A program made the translations under genes and the position numbers. Shown piece after piece: positions 1 through 8,360 of a stretch of 64,000 nt of DNA. How positions within the stretch are numbered: position 1 is the stretch's first letter; each line of letters starts with the position of its first letter. Source of the DNA: Rhizorhabdus sp049889055 (GTDB lineage: Bacteria > Pseudomonadota > Alphaproteobacteria > Sphingomonadales > Sphingomonadaceae); contig NZ_JBLTWO010000005.1 in assembly GCF_049889055.1 (NCBI RefSeq), positions 124,001-188,000 of the forward strand, written 5' to 3'. The notes under the pieces were generated by a model. It was not told the DNA's origin, made no database searches, and worked only from the letters and a program-made list of their open reading frames with translations.

Positions 1-1696
1 TGTAGCAGACCATCCCGGCGAGCTTTTCTTCGACCGGCGGCTGCTTGTCGCGCCCGCCTGCGCCCTGCTCGAACACCTTCCACGCCGCCCAGCGCCAGAA
101 ATAGATGTAGAGATTGCGCAAATGCTTGGCGTGAGTCCCAACTTTCCAGGCCTTTGGCGGCTGCCAGTCGGCGAGTGGCGCAACCTTGTTGTTAGTGCCG
201 CTTTCGACCCATGCCCCCTTGCCCTTGGCCTTTTCCTTATAGGGCGGGTTGCCGATCACCACGGTGATCGGTTCGCTGCGCTTGACCTTGTTCGCCTCGG
301 TCCGCGATTTCGAAATCTCGCGATAGATGCCCTGACCCGTTTCGAGATCGGCAAAGGGATCGCCCAGCGTATCGGTCACGAACAGGCGCGGGGTCGCGTC
401 TGCGCCGATCTCCAACATCTCCGCCAGCAGCCGCAACTGCGCCACGGCGAAGGCGCCGAATTGCAGTTCGAAGCCGATCAGCCGCTCGGCAATTTCGGTC
501 ATGGACGCCGCGACATTGCCTTCGCCGTCGCGCGCCGCAACGGTCTCCTTGATCCGCTCGATCAGGCCGAGCAGGAAAGTGCCCGATCCGGTGGCGGGAT
601 CGACGATATGGACGTCCTTGCCGGCCAGCCCGTCGGCGATTCCGAAACGCGGGCTTTTCAGCGCCTCGTCGCACAGCCGCACCATGGTGCGCACCACCTC
701 GGGCGGGGTGTAATAGCTGCCGGTCAGCTTGCGCAGCTTATTGTCGTAAACCTCAAGGAAATTCTCGTAAAAATAGAGCCAGGCCTCGGGATCGCCCTTG
801 GACACCTTCGCCCAGGACACCTCGTCCAGAACGCGGGTCAGCGTGTCGAGCGCGGGGCCGAGATTCAGGTCCTGCTCGGTCAGCAGCCGGAGCGCCGTGC
901 CGATCAGCGTATTGGCCTTGCCCAATTCCTTCGCGACATGATCGAGCCCGCCGGTCAGCGCCATGTCTTTCGACTTCGCCATCAGCAGGCCGAAGGTGAC
1001 CGCCTGCGCATAGCCATCGGCGAACTTGTCGTCGTCGGCATCGGGGAAGAGCAGCGCCTTCCAGTCGTCCTTCAGGTCCGTCAGCTTAGGATTCTTTTGC
1101 GAGGTGCCGAGCTGTTCCAGCACCTCGTCGCGCAGGAACCGGCACAGCCGCGCCGAGACGCGGGCCAGTTCGTTCGCGCTTTTGGGAGCGATGGGATTCC
1201 AGGTGAGGAAATCATTGAGCAGCGGCAGGAATGTCTGCGGCGCGGCGAGCTTCGCGCCGGCATGCTCGACCCCGCCGTCGAGATGGACGATCTGCCCGAC
1301 CAGCGCCCCATCACGCCACAGCGAGAAGCTGTCGCCGTCGGTGTAGAGCAGGTTGGGCAGCGCCTTGAGCTTGTCCCATTGCTCCTTGTCGTGGCCGGTC
1401 TTCCACTTGCGCGGATCGGCTCCCTTGCCGGGTGCCTTCACCTCGATGAAGCCGACCAACGCATTGTTGACCTTGACCGCATAATCGGGCCGGGTGCGCA
1501 TCTCGGCGAGCGAGGTTTCCCCGATCATCACGAGATTGTGGACGGCAGGATGCAGGATCGCCGCGACGTCGGCGAAGAGCGTTTCGAGCGGAGCGCGCAG
1601 CTGGTCTTCCGGCTGACCGTCCCCGCCCGCCAGCTTGGCCCTGGCCGAGGCGCCGAAATCTCCCACTGTTTTTTCGATGGTTTTGGCTTGCGTCAT
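1..1696 (-). CDS. Single-chain restriction-modification enzyme (type IIG / type ISP-like N6-adenine methyltransferase), partial
   Basis: The reading frame runs off the left edge, leaving about 565 N-terminal codons. Near residues 68-86 it reads RPDYAVKV then GFIEVKAPGK, a PD-(D/E)xK nuclease core. Around residue 365 is DPATGSGTFL (methyltransferase motif I, SAM binding) and around residue 482 NPPY (motif IV of N6-adenine methylases). A TGSYYTPPEVV segment precedes motif I, as in type I/IIG methylases. No helicase motifs lie between nuclease and methylase, which favours a type IIG arrangement over type ISP. I infer that it cuts and methylates DNA; target recognition would be in the missing C-terminus. 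The start was chosen at the ATG behind a GGGGGG stretch; an in-frame ATG at 1714 is also possible. Confidence 0.82.
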   Translation of the reverse strand, partial: MTQAKTIEKTVGDFGASARAKLAGGDGQPEDQLRAPLETLFADVAAILHPAVHNLVMIGETSLAEMRTRPDYAVKVNNALVGFIEVKAPGKGADPRKWKTGHDKEQWDKLKALPNLLYTDGDSFSLWRDGALVGQIVHLDGGVEHAGAKLAAPQTFLPLLNDFLTWNPIAPKSANELARVSARLCRFLRDEVLEQLGTSQKNPKLTDLKDDWKALLFPDADDDKFADGYAQAVTFGLLMAKSKDMALTGGLDHVAKELGKANTLIGTALRLLTEQDLNLGPALDTLTRVLDEVSWAKVSKGDPEAWLYFYENFLEVYDNKLRKLTGSYYTPPEVVRTMVRLCDEALKSPRFGIADGLAGKDVHIVDPATGSGTFLLGLIERIKETVAARDGEGNVAASMTEIAERLIGFELQFGAFAVAQLRLLAEMLEIGADATPRLFVTDTLGDPFADLETGQGIYREISKSRTEANKVKRSEPITVVIGNPPYKEKAKGKGAWVESGTNNKVAPLADWQPPKAWKVGTHAKHLRNLYIYFWRWAAWKVFEQGAGGRDKQPPVEEKLAGMVCY

Positions 1697-1763
1697 CCGA
1701 TGCCCCCCGTTCATATTCTGTCGCACAGGGCGCGCGATGCCCGCAACGGCTTTGGACAGGTAA

Positions 1764-2063
1764 ATGGCGGAAAACTCTGGCGATCTGTTCGGTGGTGCGG
1801 CCCAGCTGGGCTTCGACCTCGGCGACTCGGCGGCTGCGCCCTCCTATGAGCCGGATCGCGACGAAATCCGCCGTGAGTTGCAGGACCTTTTGAACGAGGC
1901 GAGAAGCGCTCAAAGTGAATGTCCGTGGGACGAGCGGACGTTCAAATATCACAAGGTCGTTTTCCCGCAGATGGCGAACTGGTTGCCCGAGGATGAGCGC
2001 GACCAGCTGCGGTTCGAGTTCGCCAGGGAAGTCGAACGGATCGAGTTGCTGCTGGCGGCGTGA
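1764..2063 (+). CDS. Small acidic hypothetical protein, divergent from the R-M gene
   Basis: This encodes 99 residues with no signal peptide or membrane segment. The middle and end are amphipathic and charged (DEIRRELQDLLNEA, then CPWDERTFKYHKVVFPQMAN, then a Glu/Arg-rich helix ending RIELLLAA). It is divergently transcribed from the restriction-modification gene, with only 67 bp between the two starts, so the pair may share a promoter region. I do not recognise a domain. Codon use is that of a normal gene in this genome and the frame is not a shadow of another gene. It could be an accessory to the R-M enzyme or an unrelated conserved protein. Confidence 0.72.
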   Translation: MAENSGDLFGGAAQLGFDLGDSAAAPSYEPDRDEIRRELQDLLNEARSAQSECPWDERTFKYHKVVFPQMANWLPEDERDQLRFEFAREVERIELLLAA

Positions 2064-2103
2064 CCTTGCGGATGGTCGGCCGCCGCGCTTCGGTACCCGA
2101 TGT

Positions 2104-3033
2104 CTAAACGACCGGCTTGCGGCGCTCTATCATCGGCCAGAGCGTGTTTAACGCCAGCCCCCCGATCACGAGCGCAGCCGCGCCGATCTTCCAGCCGGGC
2201 AGCGCCTCGCCCAGCACCAGCGCCGAGGTGCCCATGCCGAAGATCGGCACGAGCAAGGCGGTCGGCGAGATGCTGGCCGCCGGATGGCGCGACAGCAGCC
2301 AGCCCCAGGCGGCATAGCCGAACAGCGTGTTGCCGACCGACTGCCACAGCACCGCCGCCCAGGCGCCGCTACCGGCGTGGGAGATCGCCTGCGTCATGGC
2401 GGGCCAGCCTTCCATCACCAGCGAGGCAGCGAACAGCGGTGGGATCGAGAAAAGGCTCGCCCAAACGACGAACCCCAGCATGTCGCTGGTACCGCTCGCC
2501 TTGGCGATATGGTTGCCGCAGCCCCAGCTGAGCGAGGCGATGAGCGTCAGGAGCAAGCCGAGCGGGGTCGCGCTGGCATCGCCGTGCAGGATGATAAGCG
2601 CGATGCCGCTGGTCGCGATCAGCAGCGCCAGCCCCTGATAAGCGCGCATCCGTTCGCGGTTGACCAGCATCGCCAGCCCGATGGTGAAGAAGACCTGGCT
2701 CTGCACCACCAGCGAGGCGAGCCCCGGCGAGATATGCCCACGCATCGCGATATAGAGCAGGCCGAACTGGCCGAAGCCGATCAGCACGCCATAGGCCGCA
2801 AGCGAGCGCCAGCGCACCGCCGGGCGGCGGATGAAGAAGGCGGCCGGCAGGAAGGCGAAGGTGAAGCGCAGCGTTGCGAACAGCAGCGGCGGCAGTTCGT
2901 CGAGCGCCAGCCGGATCACCACGAAATTGGTGCCCCACACCGCGACGATCGCCAAAGCGAGCAGCAGATGCGAAGCGGGCAGATGATGGCCGGTGCGATC
3001 CATGGGACCGCTGTCTAGGGCGTCCGGCCGCAC
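2104..3033 (-). CDS. eamA: EamA/DMT-family transporter, likely O-acetylserine/cysteine exporter
   Basis: A 309-residue protein with about ten hydrophobic segments arranged as two EamA repeats (roughly residues 20-145 and 165-300). The opening VWGTNFVVIRLALDELPP and the GLASLVVQSQVFFTI segment closely resemble E. coli EamA, which exports cysteine pathway metabolites. It lies directly downstream of a cysteine synthase gene on the same strand, 79 bp away across a hairpin, so context and family agree on cysteine/O-acetylserine efflux. Substrate assignment remains inference, because DMT transporters vary. The start may be the second Met (3003), since the first ten residues are polar and not conserved-looking. 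Confidence 0.82.
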   Translation of the reverse strand: MRPDALDSGPMDRTGHHLPASHLLLALAIVAVWGTNFVVIRLALDELPPLLFATLRFTFAFLPAAFFIRRPAVRWRSLAAYGVLIGFGQFGLLYIAMRGHISPGLASLVVQSQVFFTIGLAMLVNRERMRAYQGLALLIATSGIALIILHGDASATPLGLLLTLIASLSWGCGNHIAKASGTSDMLGFVVWASLFSIPPLFAASLVMEGWPAMTQAISHAGSGAWAAVLWQSVGNTLFGYAAWGWLLSRHPAASISPTALLVPIFGMGTSALVLGEALPGWKIGAAALVIGGLALNTLWPMIERRKPVV

Positions 3034-3071
3034 CGGAACATCCCTACAATCCGACTATATTGTCACGGGAA

Positions 3072-3106
3072 CGATGCCGCCCGCCATGGTCGGGTGGACG
3101 GCATCG
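3072..3106 (-). terminator. Hairpin between cysK and eamA
   Basis: An 8-bp perfect stem (CGATGCCG / CGGCATCG) encloses a second CCCG/CGGG pairing and lies just after the cysteine synthase stop codon. No T-tract follows on the minus strand, so it may be an attenuating or RNA-stabilising hairpin rather than a full intrinsic terminator. It would reduce eamA transcription relative to cysK. Confidence 0.45.
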
Positions 3107-3112
3107 CAATCG

Positions 3113-4030
3113 TCATTCGGGCAGGAAGTCGGGCACCGACAGATAGCGCTCGCCGGTGTCGTAGTTGAAACCGAGCACGCGCTTGCCCGGAAATTCCTTC
3201 AGCTTCTGCGCAATGGCGGCGAGCGTCGCACCCGAACTGATCCCGACGAGCATGCCTTCCTCGCGCGCCGAGCGGCGGGCATAGTCTTTGGCATGGGCGG
3301 GATCGACCTGGACCACGCCGTCGAGCAGCTGGGTGTGGAGATTGGCGGGAACGAAGCCGGCGCCGATGCCCTGGATCGGGTGCGGACCGGGCTGGCCGCC
3401 CGAGATGACCGGCGAGAGGGTCGGCTCGACCGCGAACACCTTGAGGTCGGGCCAGCGCGCCTTGAGCACCTGGGCTGCGCCGGTGATGTGACCGCCCGTG
3501 CCGACGCCGGTGATCATGAGGTCGATCGGCTCATCCTTGAAATCGGCGTAGATTTCCTCTGCGGTGGTGCGGACATGCACCTCGATATTGGCCGGGTTCT
3601 CGAACTGCTGCGGGATCCAGGCGCCCGGCGTCTCCGCCTGCAGTTCCAGCGCGCGCTCGATCGCGCCCTTCATGCCCTTTTCGCGCGGGGTCAGGTCGAA
3701 GCTCGCGCCATAGGCGAGCATCAGCCGGCGGCGTTCGAGCGACATGCTCTCCGGCATGACGAGGACGAGCTTGTAGCCCTTGACCGCCGCGACGAGCGCG
3801 AGGCCGATGCCGGTGTTGCCGCTGGTCGGCTCGATGATCGTGCCGCCGGGCTTGAGCTTGCCGCTGCGCTCGGCATCCTCGATCATCGCCAGCGCGATGC
3901 GGTCCTTGATCGAGCCGCCGGGGTTGCTCCGCTCGGACTTGATCCACACTTCGGCGTCGCCGAACAGCCGGTTGACGCGAACGTGCGGGGTTCCGCCGAT
4001 CGTTTCCAAGATCGATGCAAATCTGGTCAT
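3113..4030 (-). CDS. cysK: Cysteine synthase A (O-acetylserine sulfhydrylase)
   Basis: It converts O-acetylserine and sulfide to cysteine using PLP in the cytoplasm. All family landmarks are present in 305 residues: the PLP lysine in GGSIKDR (K42), the substrate loop EPTSGNTGIG (about 67-76), the phosphate-binding glycine loop GVGTGG (175-180) and GISSGA (263-268), which contacts the PLP ring nitrogen. Length is typical for CysK. Its start codon overlaps the stop of the upstream MFS gene (ATGA, 4 bp), so translation is coupled. The gene order MFS-cysK-eamA suggests a small export/cysteine unit. Confidence 0.95.
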   Translation of the reverse strand: MTRFASILETIGGTPHVRVNRLFGDAEVWIKSERSNPGGSIKDRIALAMIEDAERSGKLKPGGTIIEPTSGNTGIGLALVAAVKGYKLVLVMPESMSLERRRLMLAYGASFDLTPREKGMKGAIERALELQAETPGAWIPQQFENPANIEVHVRTTAEEIYADFKDEPIDLMITGVGTGGHITGAAQVLKARWPDLKVFAVEPTLSPVISGGQPGPHPIQGIGAGFVPANLHTQLLDGVVQVDPAHAKDYARRSAREEGMLVGISSGATLAAIAQKLKEFPGKRVLGFNYDTGERYLSVPDFLPE

Positions 4031-5316
4031 GCTGCCTTCTCCTGGCCTGGAACATCATCTAACGATGCGGGCGCATCGAGGGTCCTTGCCCGCAATATCT
4101 CGGGAAAGAGGCGCGCCCACAAGGCCGCCACGAGGATCGTGCCGATCCCTCCAGCGACAACCGCTGCGACCGGGCCGACGAGCGCAGCGAGGAAACCCGA
4201 TTCCGCTTCGCCCAGCTCGTTCGAACCGGAAATGAACAGGGTCGACACCGCGCCCACCCGCCCGCGCATCGCGTCGGGCGTGTAGAGCTGGATCAGCGAC
4301 TGGCGCACATAGACCGACACCATGTCGGCGGCACCGAGCAGGGCGAGACAGGCCAGCGCGACGGCCATCGGATCGGTTGCGCGATAGGACAGACCGAAGG
4401 CGATCGTGCCGACGCCGAAGACGGCGACCGCGATCAGCAGCTTAAGCCCGACATTGCTGCGCAGCGGGAACCGTCCCAGCCAGAAGGCGGTGAGCGCCGC
4501 GCCGACCGCAGGGGCCGCCCGCAGATGGCCGAGCCCCGACGATCCGATGTGCAATATGTCGCGCGCATAGATAGGCAGCATCGCGGTGGCGCCCCCGAGC
4601 AGCACCGCGAACAGGTCGAGCGAGATCGCGCCGAGCACCAGCCGGTTGCGCCGCAGATAGGAGAAGCCCTCGAGCATCTGCTCCCAGGGCTTGCCCCCGC
4701 GCGCGAGCACCGTGCGCGGCACGGGGCCGATCAGGAACAGCATCAGCGTAGCAAAACCGAGCAACACCGCCGCCACCGCATAAGCGAGCGGTGGATCGAT
4801 CGCATAGAGATAGCCGCCGACGGGCGGCCCGGCGATGGCACCGACCTGCCACGCAAAGGAACTCATCGCGATCGCCTGGGGCAGCAGCGGGCGCGGCACC
4901 AGATTGGGCGACAGCGCCTGGAGCGCCGGCGCGGCGAAGGCCCGCGCGACGCCGAGCAGCGCGGCGATCGTGAACAAAGCCGGCAGGCTGATCCGGTCGG
5001 TCCAGGTCAGATAGCCGAGCGCGACCGCGCAGACGAGTTCGAGGGCCGTCGTTGCGCGGGCGATCCAGCGACGGTCGAAGCGGTCGGCGGCAAGCCCGGT
5101 CACCAGCGTCAGCAACATCAGCGGCAGGAACTGCGCGACGCCGATCAGGCCGAGCTGGAGCGCCGCCTCTCGCGGAGCCATCGTTCGCCGGGCGACGTCA
5201 TAGACCTGCCAGCCGATGATCACGACCATGCCGTTGAGCGCGATCGTCGAGGTGAAGCGGGCCAGCCAAAAATGGCGGTAGGCCGGAATGGAGAAGGGAG
5301 ACTCGCGCATGGCCAT
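4027..5316 (-). CDS. MFS transporter, EntS-like (12 TM)
   Basis: A major facilitator protein with about twelve hydrophobic segments. The opening FSIPAYRHFWLARFTS and the ADRFDRRWI loop after TM2 are typical of the EntS/enterobactin-exporter-like (DHA3) branch, where members export siderophores or drugs. The substrate here is unknown. The stop overlaps the cysK start by 4 bp. The frame is open to an ATG at 5376, but the first twenty residues from there are polar. The ATG at 5316 has an AGAGAG purine run just upstream and is preferred; 5310 is also possible. It precedes cysK in a probable operon, so a role in sulfur-metabolite export is conceivable but unproven. Confidence 0.85.
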   Translation of the reverse strand: MAMRESPFSIPAYRHFWLARFTSTIALNGMVVIIGWQVYDVARRTMAPREAALQLGLIGVAQFLPLMLLTLVTGLAADRFDRRWIARATTALELVCAVALGYLTWTDRISLPALFTIAALLGVARAFAAPALQALSPNLVPRPLLPQAIAMSSFAWQVGAIAGPPVGGYLYAIDPPLAYAVAAVLLGFATLMLFLIGPVPRTVLARGGKPWEQMLEGFSYLRRNRLVLGAISLDLFAVLLGGATAMLPIYARDILHIGSSGLGHLRAAPAVGAALTAFWLGRFPLRSNVGLKLLIAVAVFGVGTIAFGLSYRATDPMAVALACLALLGAADMVSVYVRQSLIQLYTPDAMRGRVGAVSTLFISGSNELGEAESGFLAALVGPVAAVVAGGIGTILVAALWARLFPEILRARTLDAPASLDDVPGQEKAA

Positions 5317-5397
5317 GGCTCTCTCTAGGCGCTGGGATCGATCGACCGCAACAGGCTCGGGCGGCGGCGCATGCAATTTCTACTGATATGCTAGAAA

Positions 5398-7719
5398 TTA
5401 TTTCTCGGCCGGCGAAACGAAGCTGTCGAGCACCCGCTTGCGGCCCGAATGCTCGAAGTCGATCTCCAGCTTGTTGCCCTCGATCTCGACCACCACGCCA
5501 TAGCCGAACTTCGTGTGGAACACGCGCTGGCCGAGCGCGATGTCCTTGCGCGCCGGCTGGGCGAAGCTGACCGCCGAGGCGCGCGCCTCGACCACCCGCG
5601 CACCCGTCTGCGGAGCGCCGAGCCCGCCGGCGGCGGTTGCCCGCTGCCATCCGGGGCCCCTGCCCTGGCTGCGCCCAACATGCGCGAAGGGATCGGCATG
5701 TTCGGACCACTGCGCCCGCCACAGCGATTCCCCGCCCGACATGGTCGTCTCGGATTCGAGATGCGCCGCCGGCAGTTCGGCGATGAAGCGCGACGGGATC
5801 GACGAGGTCCATTGCCCGTAGATTCGCCGGTTCGCGGCGTGGAGGATCGTGCAGCGCCGCCGCGCGCGGGTGATCGCGACATAGCCGAGCCGCCGCTCTT
5901 CCTCGAGACTGGCGAGCCCGCCTTCGTCGAGCGAACGCTGCGACGGGAACACCCCCTCCTCCCATCCGGGCAGGAAGACCGTGTCGAACTCCAGCCCTTT
6001 GGCGGCGTGGATCGTCATGATCGTCACCTTCGCGCTGTCGGCGTCGGCGTCATTGTCCATGACGAGGCTGACATGTTCGAGGAAATCGCCGAGCGTGGCA
6101 TAATCCTCCATCGCCCGCGTGAGTTCGCTCAGATTTTCGAGCCGACCCTCGGCCTCGGTCGACTTCTCGTTCTGCAGCATCGCGACATAGCCAGACTCCT
6201 CCAGCACCTGCCGGGTCAGTTCGGCATGCGGCAGCTGCGACAGCAGATCGCGCCAGCGGGCGATGTCGCCGACCAGATTGCCGAGCGCGCGCCGCGCCTG
6301 CGGGGTCAATTCGTCGGTGCCGAGGATGCGCGCGGCGGCGAGCGTCATCGGGATGCCCTCGATCCGCGCCAGCTGGTGGACCTTGGCGACCGCCTTGTCC
6401 CCCAATCCGCGCTTGGGCGTGTTGACGATCCGTTCGAACGCAAGATCGTCGGCCGGCTGGCTGATCACCCGCAGATAGGCGAGCGCATCGCGGATTTCGG
6501 CACGCTCGTAGAAGCGGAAGCCGCCGACGATGCGATAGGGCAAGCCGATCGCAATGAAGCGGTCCTCGAACTCGCGCGTCTGGAACTGGGCGCGGACGAG
6601 GATGGCGACCTGGTCGAGCCCGCGTCCCGATCGCTCATGTGCCTCGATCTCGTCGCCGACGCGCCGCGCCTCTTCGGGGCCGTCCCAGATACCGATCACG
6701 CGGACCTTTTCGCCATCGGCTTCCTCGGTCCACAGCGTCTTGCCGAGCCGCCCGCCATTGTTCGCAATCAGCCCGCTCGCCGCTGCCAGGATATGCGGCG
6801 TCGACCGGTAATTCTGTTCGAGGCGGATGACTGCCGCACCGGGAAAGTCCCGCTCGAAGCGCAGGATGTTGGCGACCTCGGCGCCGCGCCAGGAATAGAT
6901 CGACTGATCGTCGTCGCCGACGCAGCAGATATTCTTGCGCTCCTGCGCAAGCAGCCGGAGCCACAAATATTGGGAGCTGTTGGTGTCCTGATATTCGTCG
7001 ACCATCACATAGCGGAACCGGTCCTGGTAAAAGGCCAGGACATCGCGGTGCGTCTTCAATATGGTCAGCATGTGCAGCAGCAGGTCGCCGAAGTCGCAGG
7101 CGTTCACCGCGCGCAACCGCTCCTGATATTGCTCGTACAGCTCGCCGCCGCGCCCGTTCGCGAACTGCTCGGCCTCGCCGGCGTCGATGTCGGACGGCGT
7201 CAGCCCGCGATTCTTCCAGCGATCGATCAGCCCGGCCAGTTGCCGCGCGGGCCAGCGCTTCTCGTCGAGGTCCGCCGCCGCCAGCAGCTGTTTGAGCAGC
7301 CGCAGCTGGTCGTCGGTGTCGAGGATGGTGAAGCTGGAGGTCAGGCCGACAAGCTCGGCATGTCGGCGCAGCATCCGCGCAGCGACTGCGTGGAAAGTGC
7401 CGAGCCAGGGCATTCCCTCGACCGCCTCGCCGAGCATGCGTCCGACCCGATCGCGCATCTCGCGCGCAGCCTTGTTGGTGAAGGTGACCGCCAATATCTC
7501 CGACGGGAAGGCCCGACGGGTGGCGACGAGATGGGCAAGCCGTGCGGTCAGCGCGGCGGTCTTGCCGGTCCCCGCCCCGGCCAGGACCAGGACGGGCCCT
7601 TCGGTGGTGAGAACGGCCTCGCGCTGCGGCTCGTTGAGACCGCGCAGATAGGGCGGCTCCAAAGCGGGGGAATCCTGGGTCACCCGCGAACAGTTAGGGA
7701 ACGAAAAGCGGAGGAGCAA
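5398..7719 (-). CDS. uvrD: ATP-dependent DNA helicase UvrD/PcrA family
   Basis: A superfamily 1A 3'-5' helicase for nucleotide-excision and mismatch repair. Motifs run in order: GAGTGKT Walker A (about 48-54), VDEYQDTN (motif II), GDDDQSIYSWRGA (motif III), RLEQNYRS (motif IV), TIHAAKGLEF (motif V) and GYVAITRAR (motif VI). The C-terminus (GQRVFHTKFGYGVVVEIEG) is the Tudor-like tail of UvrD/PcrA that binds RNA polymerase. Length 773 is normal. The start is uncertain: the TTG at 7719 has a GGAGGGG upstream, while a GTG at 7683 would begin closer to the conserved region. The gene lies downstream of the Flp pilin across a strong hairpin. Confidence 0.93.
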   Translation of the reverse strand: MLLRFSFPNCSRVTQDSPALEPPYLRGLNEPQREAVLTTEGPVLVLAGAGTGKTAALTARLAHLVATRRAFPSEILAVTFTNKAAREMRDRVGRMLGEAVEGMPWLGTFHAVAARMLRRHAELVGLTSSFTILDTDDQLRLLKQLLAAADLDEKRWPARQLAGLIDRWKNRGLTPSDIDAGEAEQFANGRGGELYEQYQERLRAVNACDFGDLLLHMLTILKTHRDVLAFYQDRFRYVMVDEYQDTNSSQYLWLRLLAQERKNICCVGDDDQSIYSWRGAEVANILRFERDFPGAAVIRLEQNYRSTPHILAAASGLIANNGGRLGKTLWTEEADGEKVRVIGIWDGPEEARRVGDEIEAHERSGRGLDQVAILVRAQFQTREFEDRFIAIGLPYRIVGGFRFYERAEIRDALAYLRVISQPADDLAFERIVNTPKRGLGDKAVAKVHQLARIEGIPMTLAAARILGTDELTPQARRALGNLVGDIARWRDLLSQLPHAELTRQVLEESGYVAMLQNEKSTEAEGRLENLSELTRAMEDYATLGDFLEHVSLVMDNDADADSAKVTIMTIHAAKGLEFDTVFLPGWEEGVFPSQRSLDEGGLASLEEERRLGYVAITRARRRCTILHAANRRIYGQWTSSIPSRFIAELPAAHLESETTMSGGESLWRAQWSEHADPFAHVGRSQGRGPGWQRATAAGGLGAPQTGARVVEARASAVSFAQPARKDIALGQRVFHTKFGYGVVVEIEGNKLEIDFEHSGRKRVLDSFVSPAEK

Positions 7720-7757
7720 GGCCCCTCCGCCTCCGGTCGTACCGCTGCCCAGGGTTT

Positions 7758-7787
7758 CCCCGGCCGGCAGATACGCACCGGCCGGGG
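7758..7787 (-). terminator. Strong GC hairpin between Flp pilin and uvrD
   Basis: A perfect 10-bp inverted repeat (CCCCGGCCGG / CCGGCCGGGG) with a 10-nt loop sits between the pilin stop and uvrD. The repeat can extend through GCTGCC/GGCAGC flanks. No T-run follows on the minus strand, so termination would be incomplete or Rho-assisted. It could also protect the 3' end of a highly expressed pilin mRNA. Confidence 0.5.
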
Positions 7788-7814
7788 CAGCGGAAGCTCA
7801 GAAAAGAAGAAGGC

Positions 7815-7982
7815 TCAGGACGCCTTCATGTTGTTGCTGACGTTGGTGAAGGTCGTGGTCAGCTGGTTGCCCAGCGCCGACATCGCCGTGATCGCCGCAA
7901 CCGCGATCAGCGCCGCGATCAGACCATATTCGATCGCCGTGGCGCCGCGATTGTCCCGCGCAAGCTTGAAGATTTTCCGCAT
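7815..7982 (-). CDS. Flp family type IVb pilin
   Basis: A 55-residue protein: a short basic leader (MRKIFKLARDNR), then GATAIEYGLIAALIAVAA, the signature of Flp/Fap pilins, with prepilin peptidase cutting after the leader glycine and Glu at mature position 5. The remaining 20 residues form a polar tail ending NNMKAS. It makes the Tad adhesion pilus. An AAGGGA Shine-Dalgarno lies upstream of the ATG. No tad or cpa genes are adjacent, so this is a stand-alone pilin gene here. Confidence in the family is high because the motif is distinctive. Confidence 0.93.
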   Translation of the reverse strand: MRKIFKLARDNRGATAIEYGLIAALIAVAAITAMSALGNQLTTTFTNVSNNMKAS

Positions 7983-8235
7983 TCTCTATTCCCTTCCGAC
8001 CCGATCGTGATGAGGATTAGCGCGGAGCCCTTAAACGCCTGTAACGGGCTAGGGTTAAGCGCCCGACAACCAAGAGAAAGGCAAAAAGGGAAGAAGAGGT
8101 GTCGCCGACATCGGTAGCGTCGGCGGGCTGCGAATTCGATTGCGGATATCACGAGCACGGCGTTCCAAACGGCCATGACCGGACGGCATGCCGGGGTTCG
8201 ATGGCGCGTCGCGCCGATATGCTCTGGGAAAAATC

Positions 8236-8311
8236 TGGTGGGTCCGCCGGGATTCGAACCCGGGACCTCTCGATTAAAAGTCGCTTGCTCTACCGACTGA
8301 GCTACGGACCC
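8236..8311 (-). tRNA. tRNA-Lys (anticodon UUU)
   Basis: On the minus strand a full cloverleaf can be folded: 7-bp acceptor stem GGGTCCG/CGGACCC, D-arm GCTC-AGTCGGTA-GAGC, anticodon loop CTTTTAA with anticodon TTT, T-arm with GGTTCGAATCC, discriminator A and an encoded CCA. The gene is 76 nt including CCA. The outer two positions of the anticodon stem (27-43 and 28-42) read A/G and G/A, so that stem has only three Watson-Crick pairs plus a tandem purine mismatch. Confidence 0.95.
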
Positions 8312-8360
8312 ACCGAAGCCGCCTCCCTATGAGCCGCGCGCCTCCGGGTCAACCAGAACG

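Noticed and set aside
122..1849. 575-codon plus-strand frame
   Set aside because: Antisense to the R-M enzyme, which has clear methylase and nuclease motifs; the frame has no domain features.
5449..8010. 853-codon plus-strand frame
   Set aside because: Antisense to uvrD. Long antisense frames are common in GC-rich coding DNA because stop codons are rare in one opposite frame.
8099..8332. Open frame on the plus strand giving SAGIRTRDLSIKSRLLYRLS
   Set aside because: It is the antisense translation of the tRNA-Lys gene, a well-known false ORF in databases.
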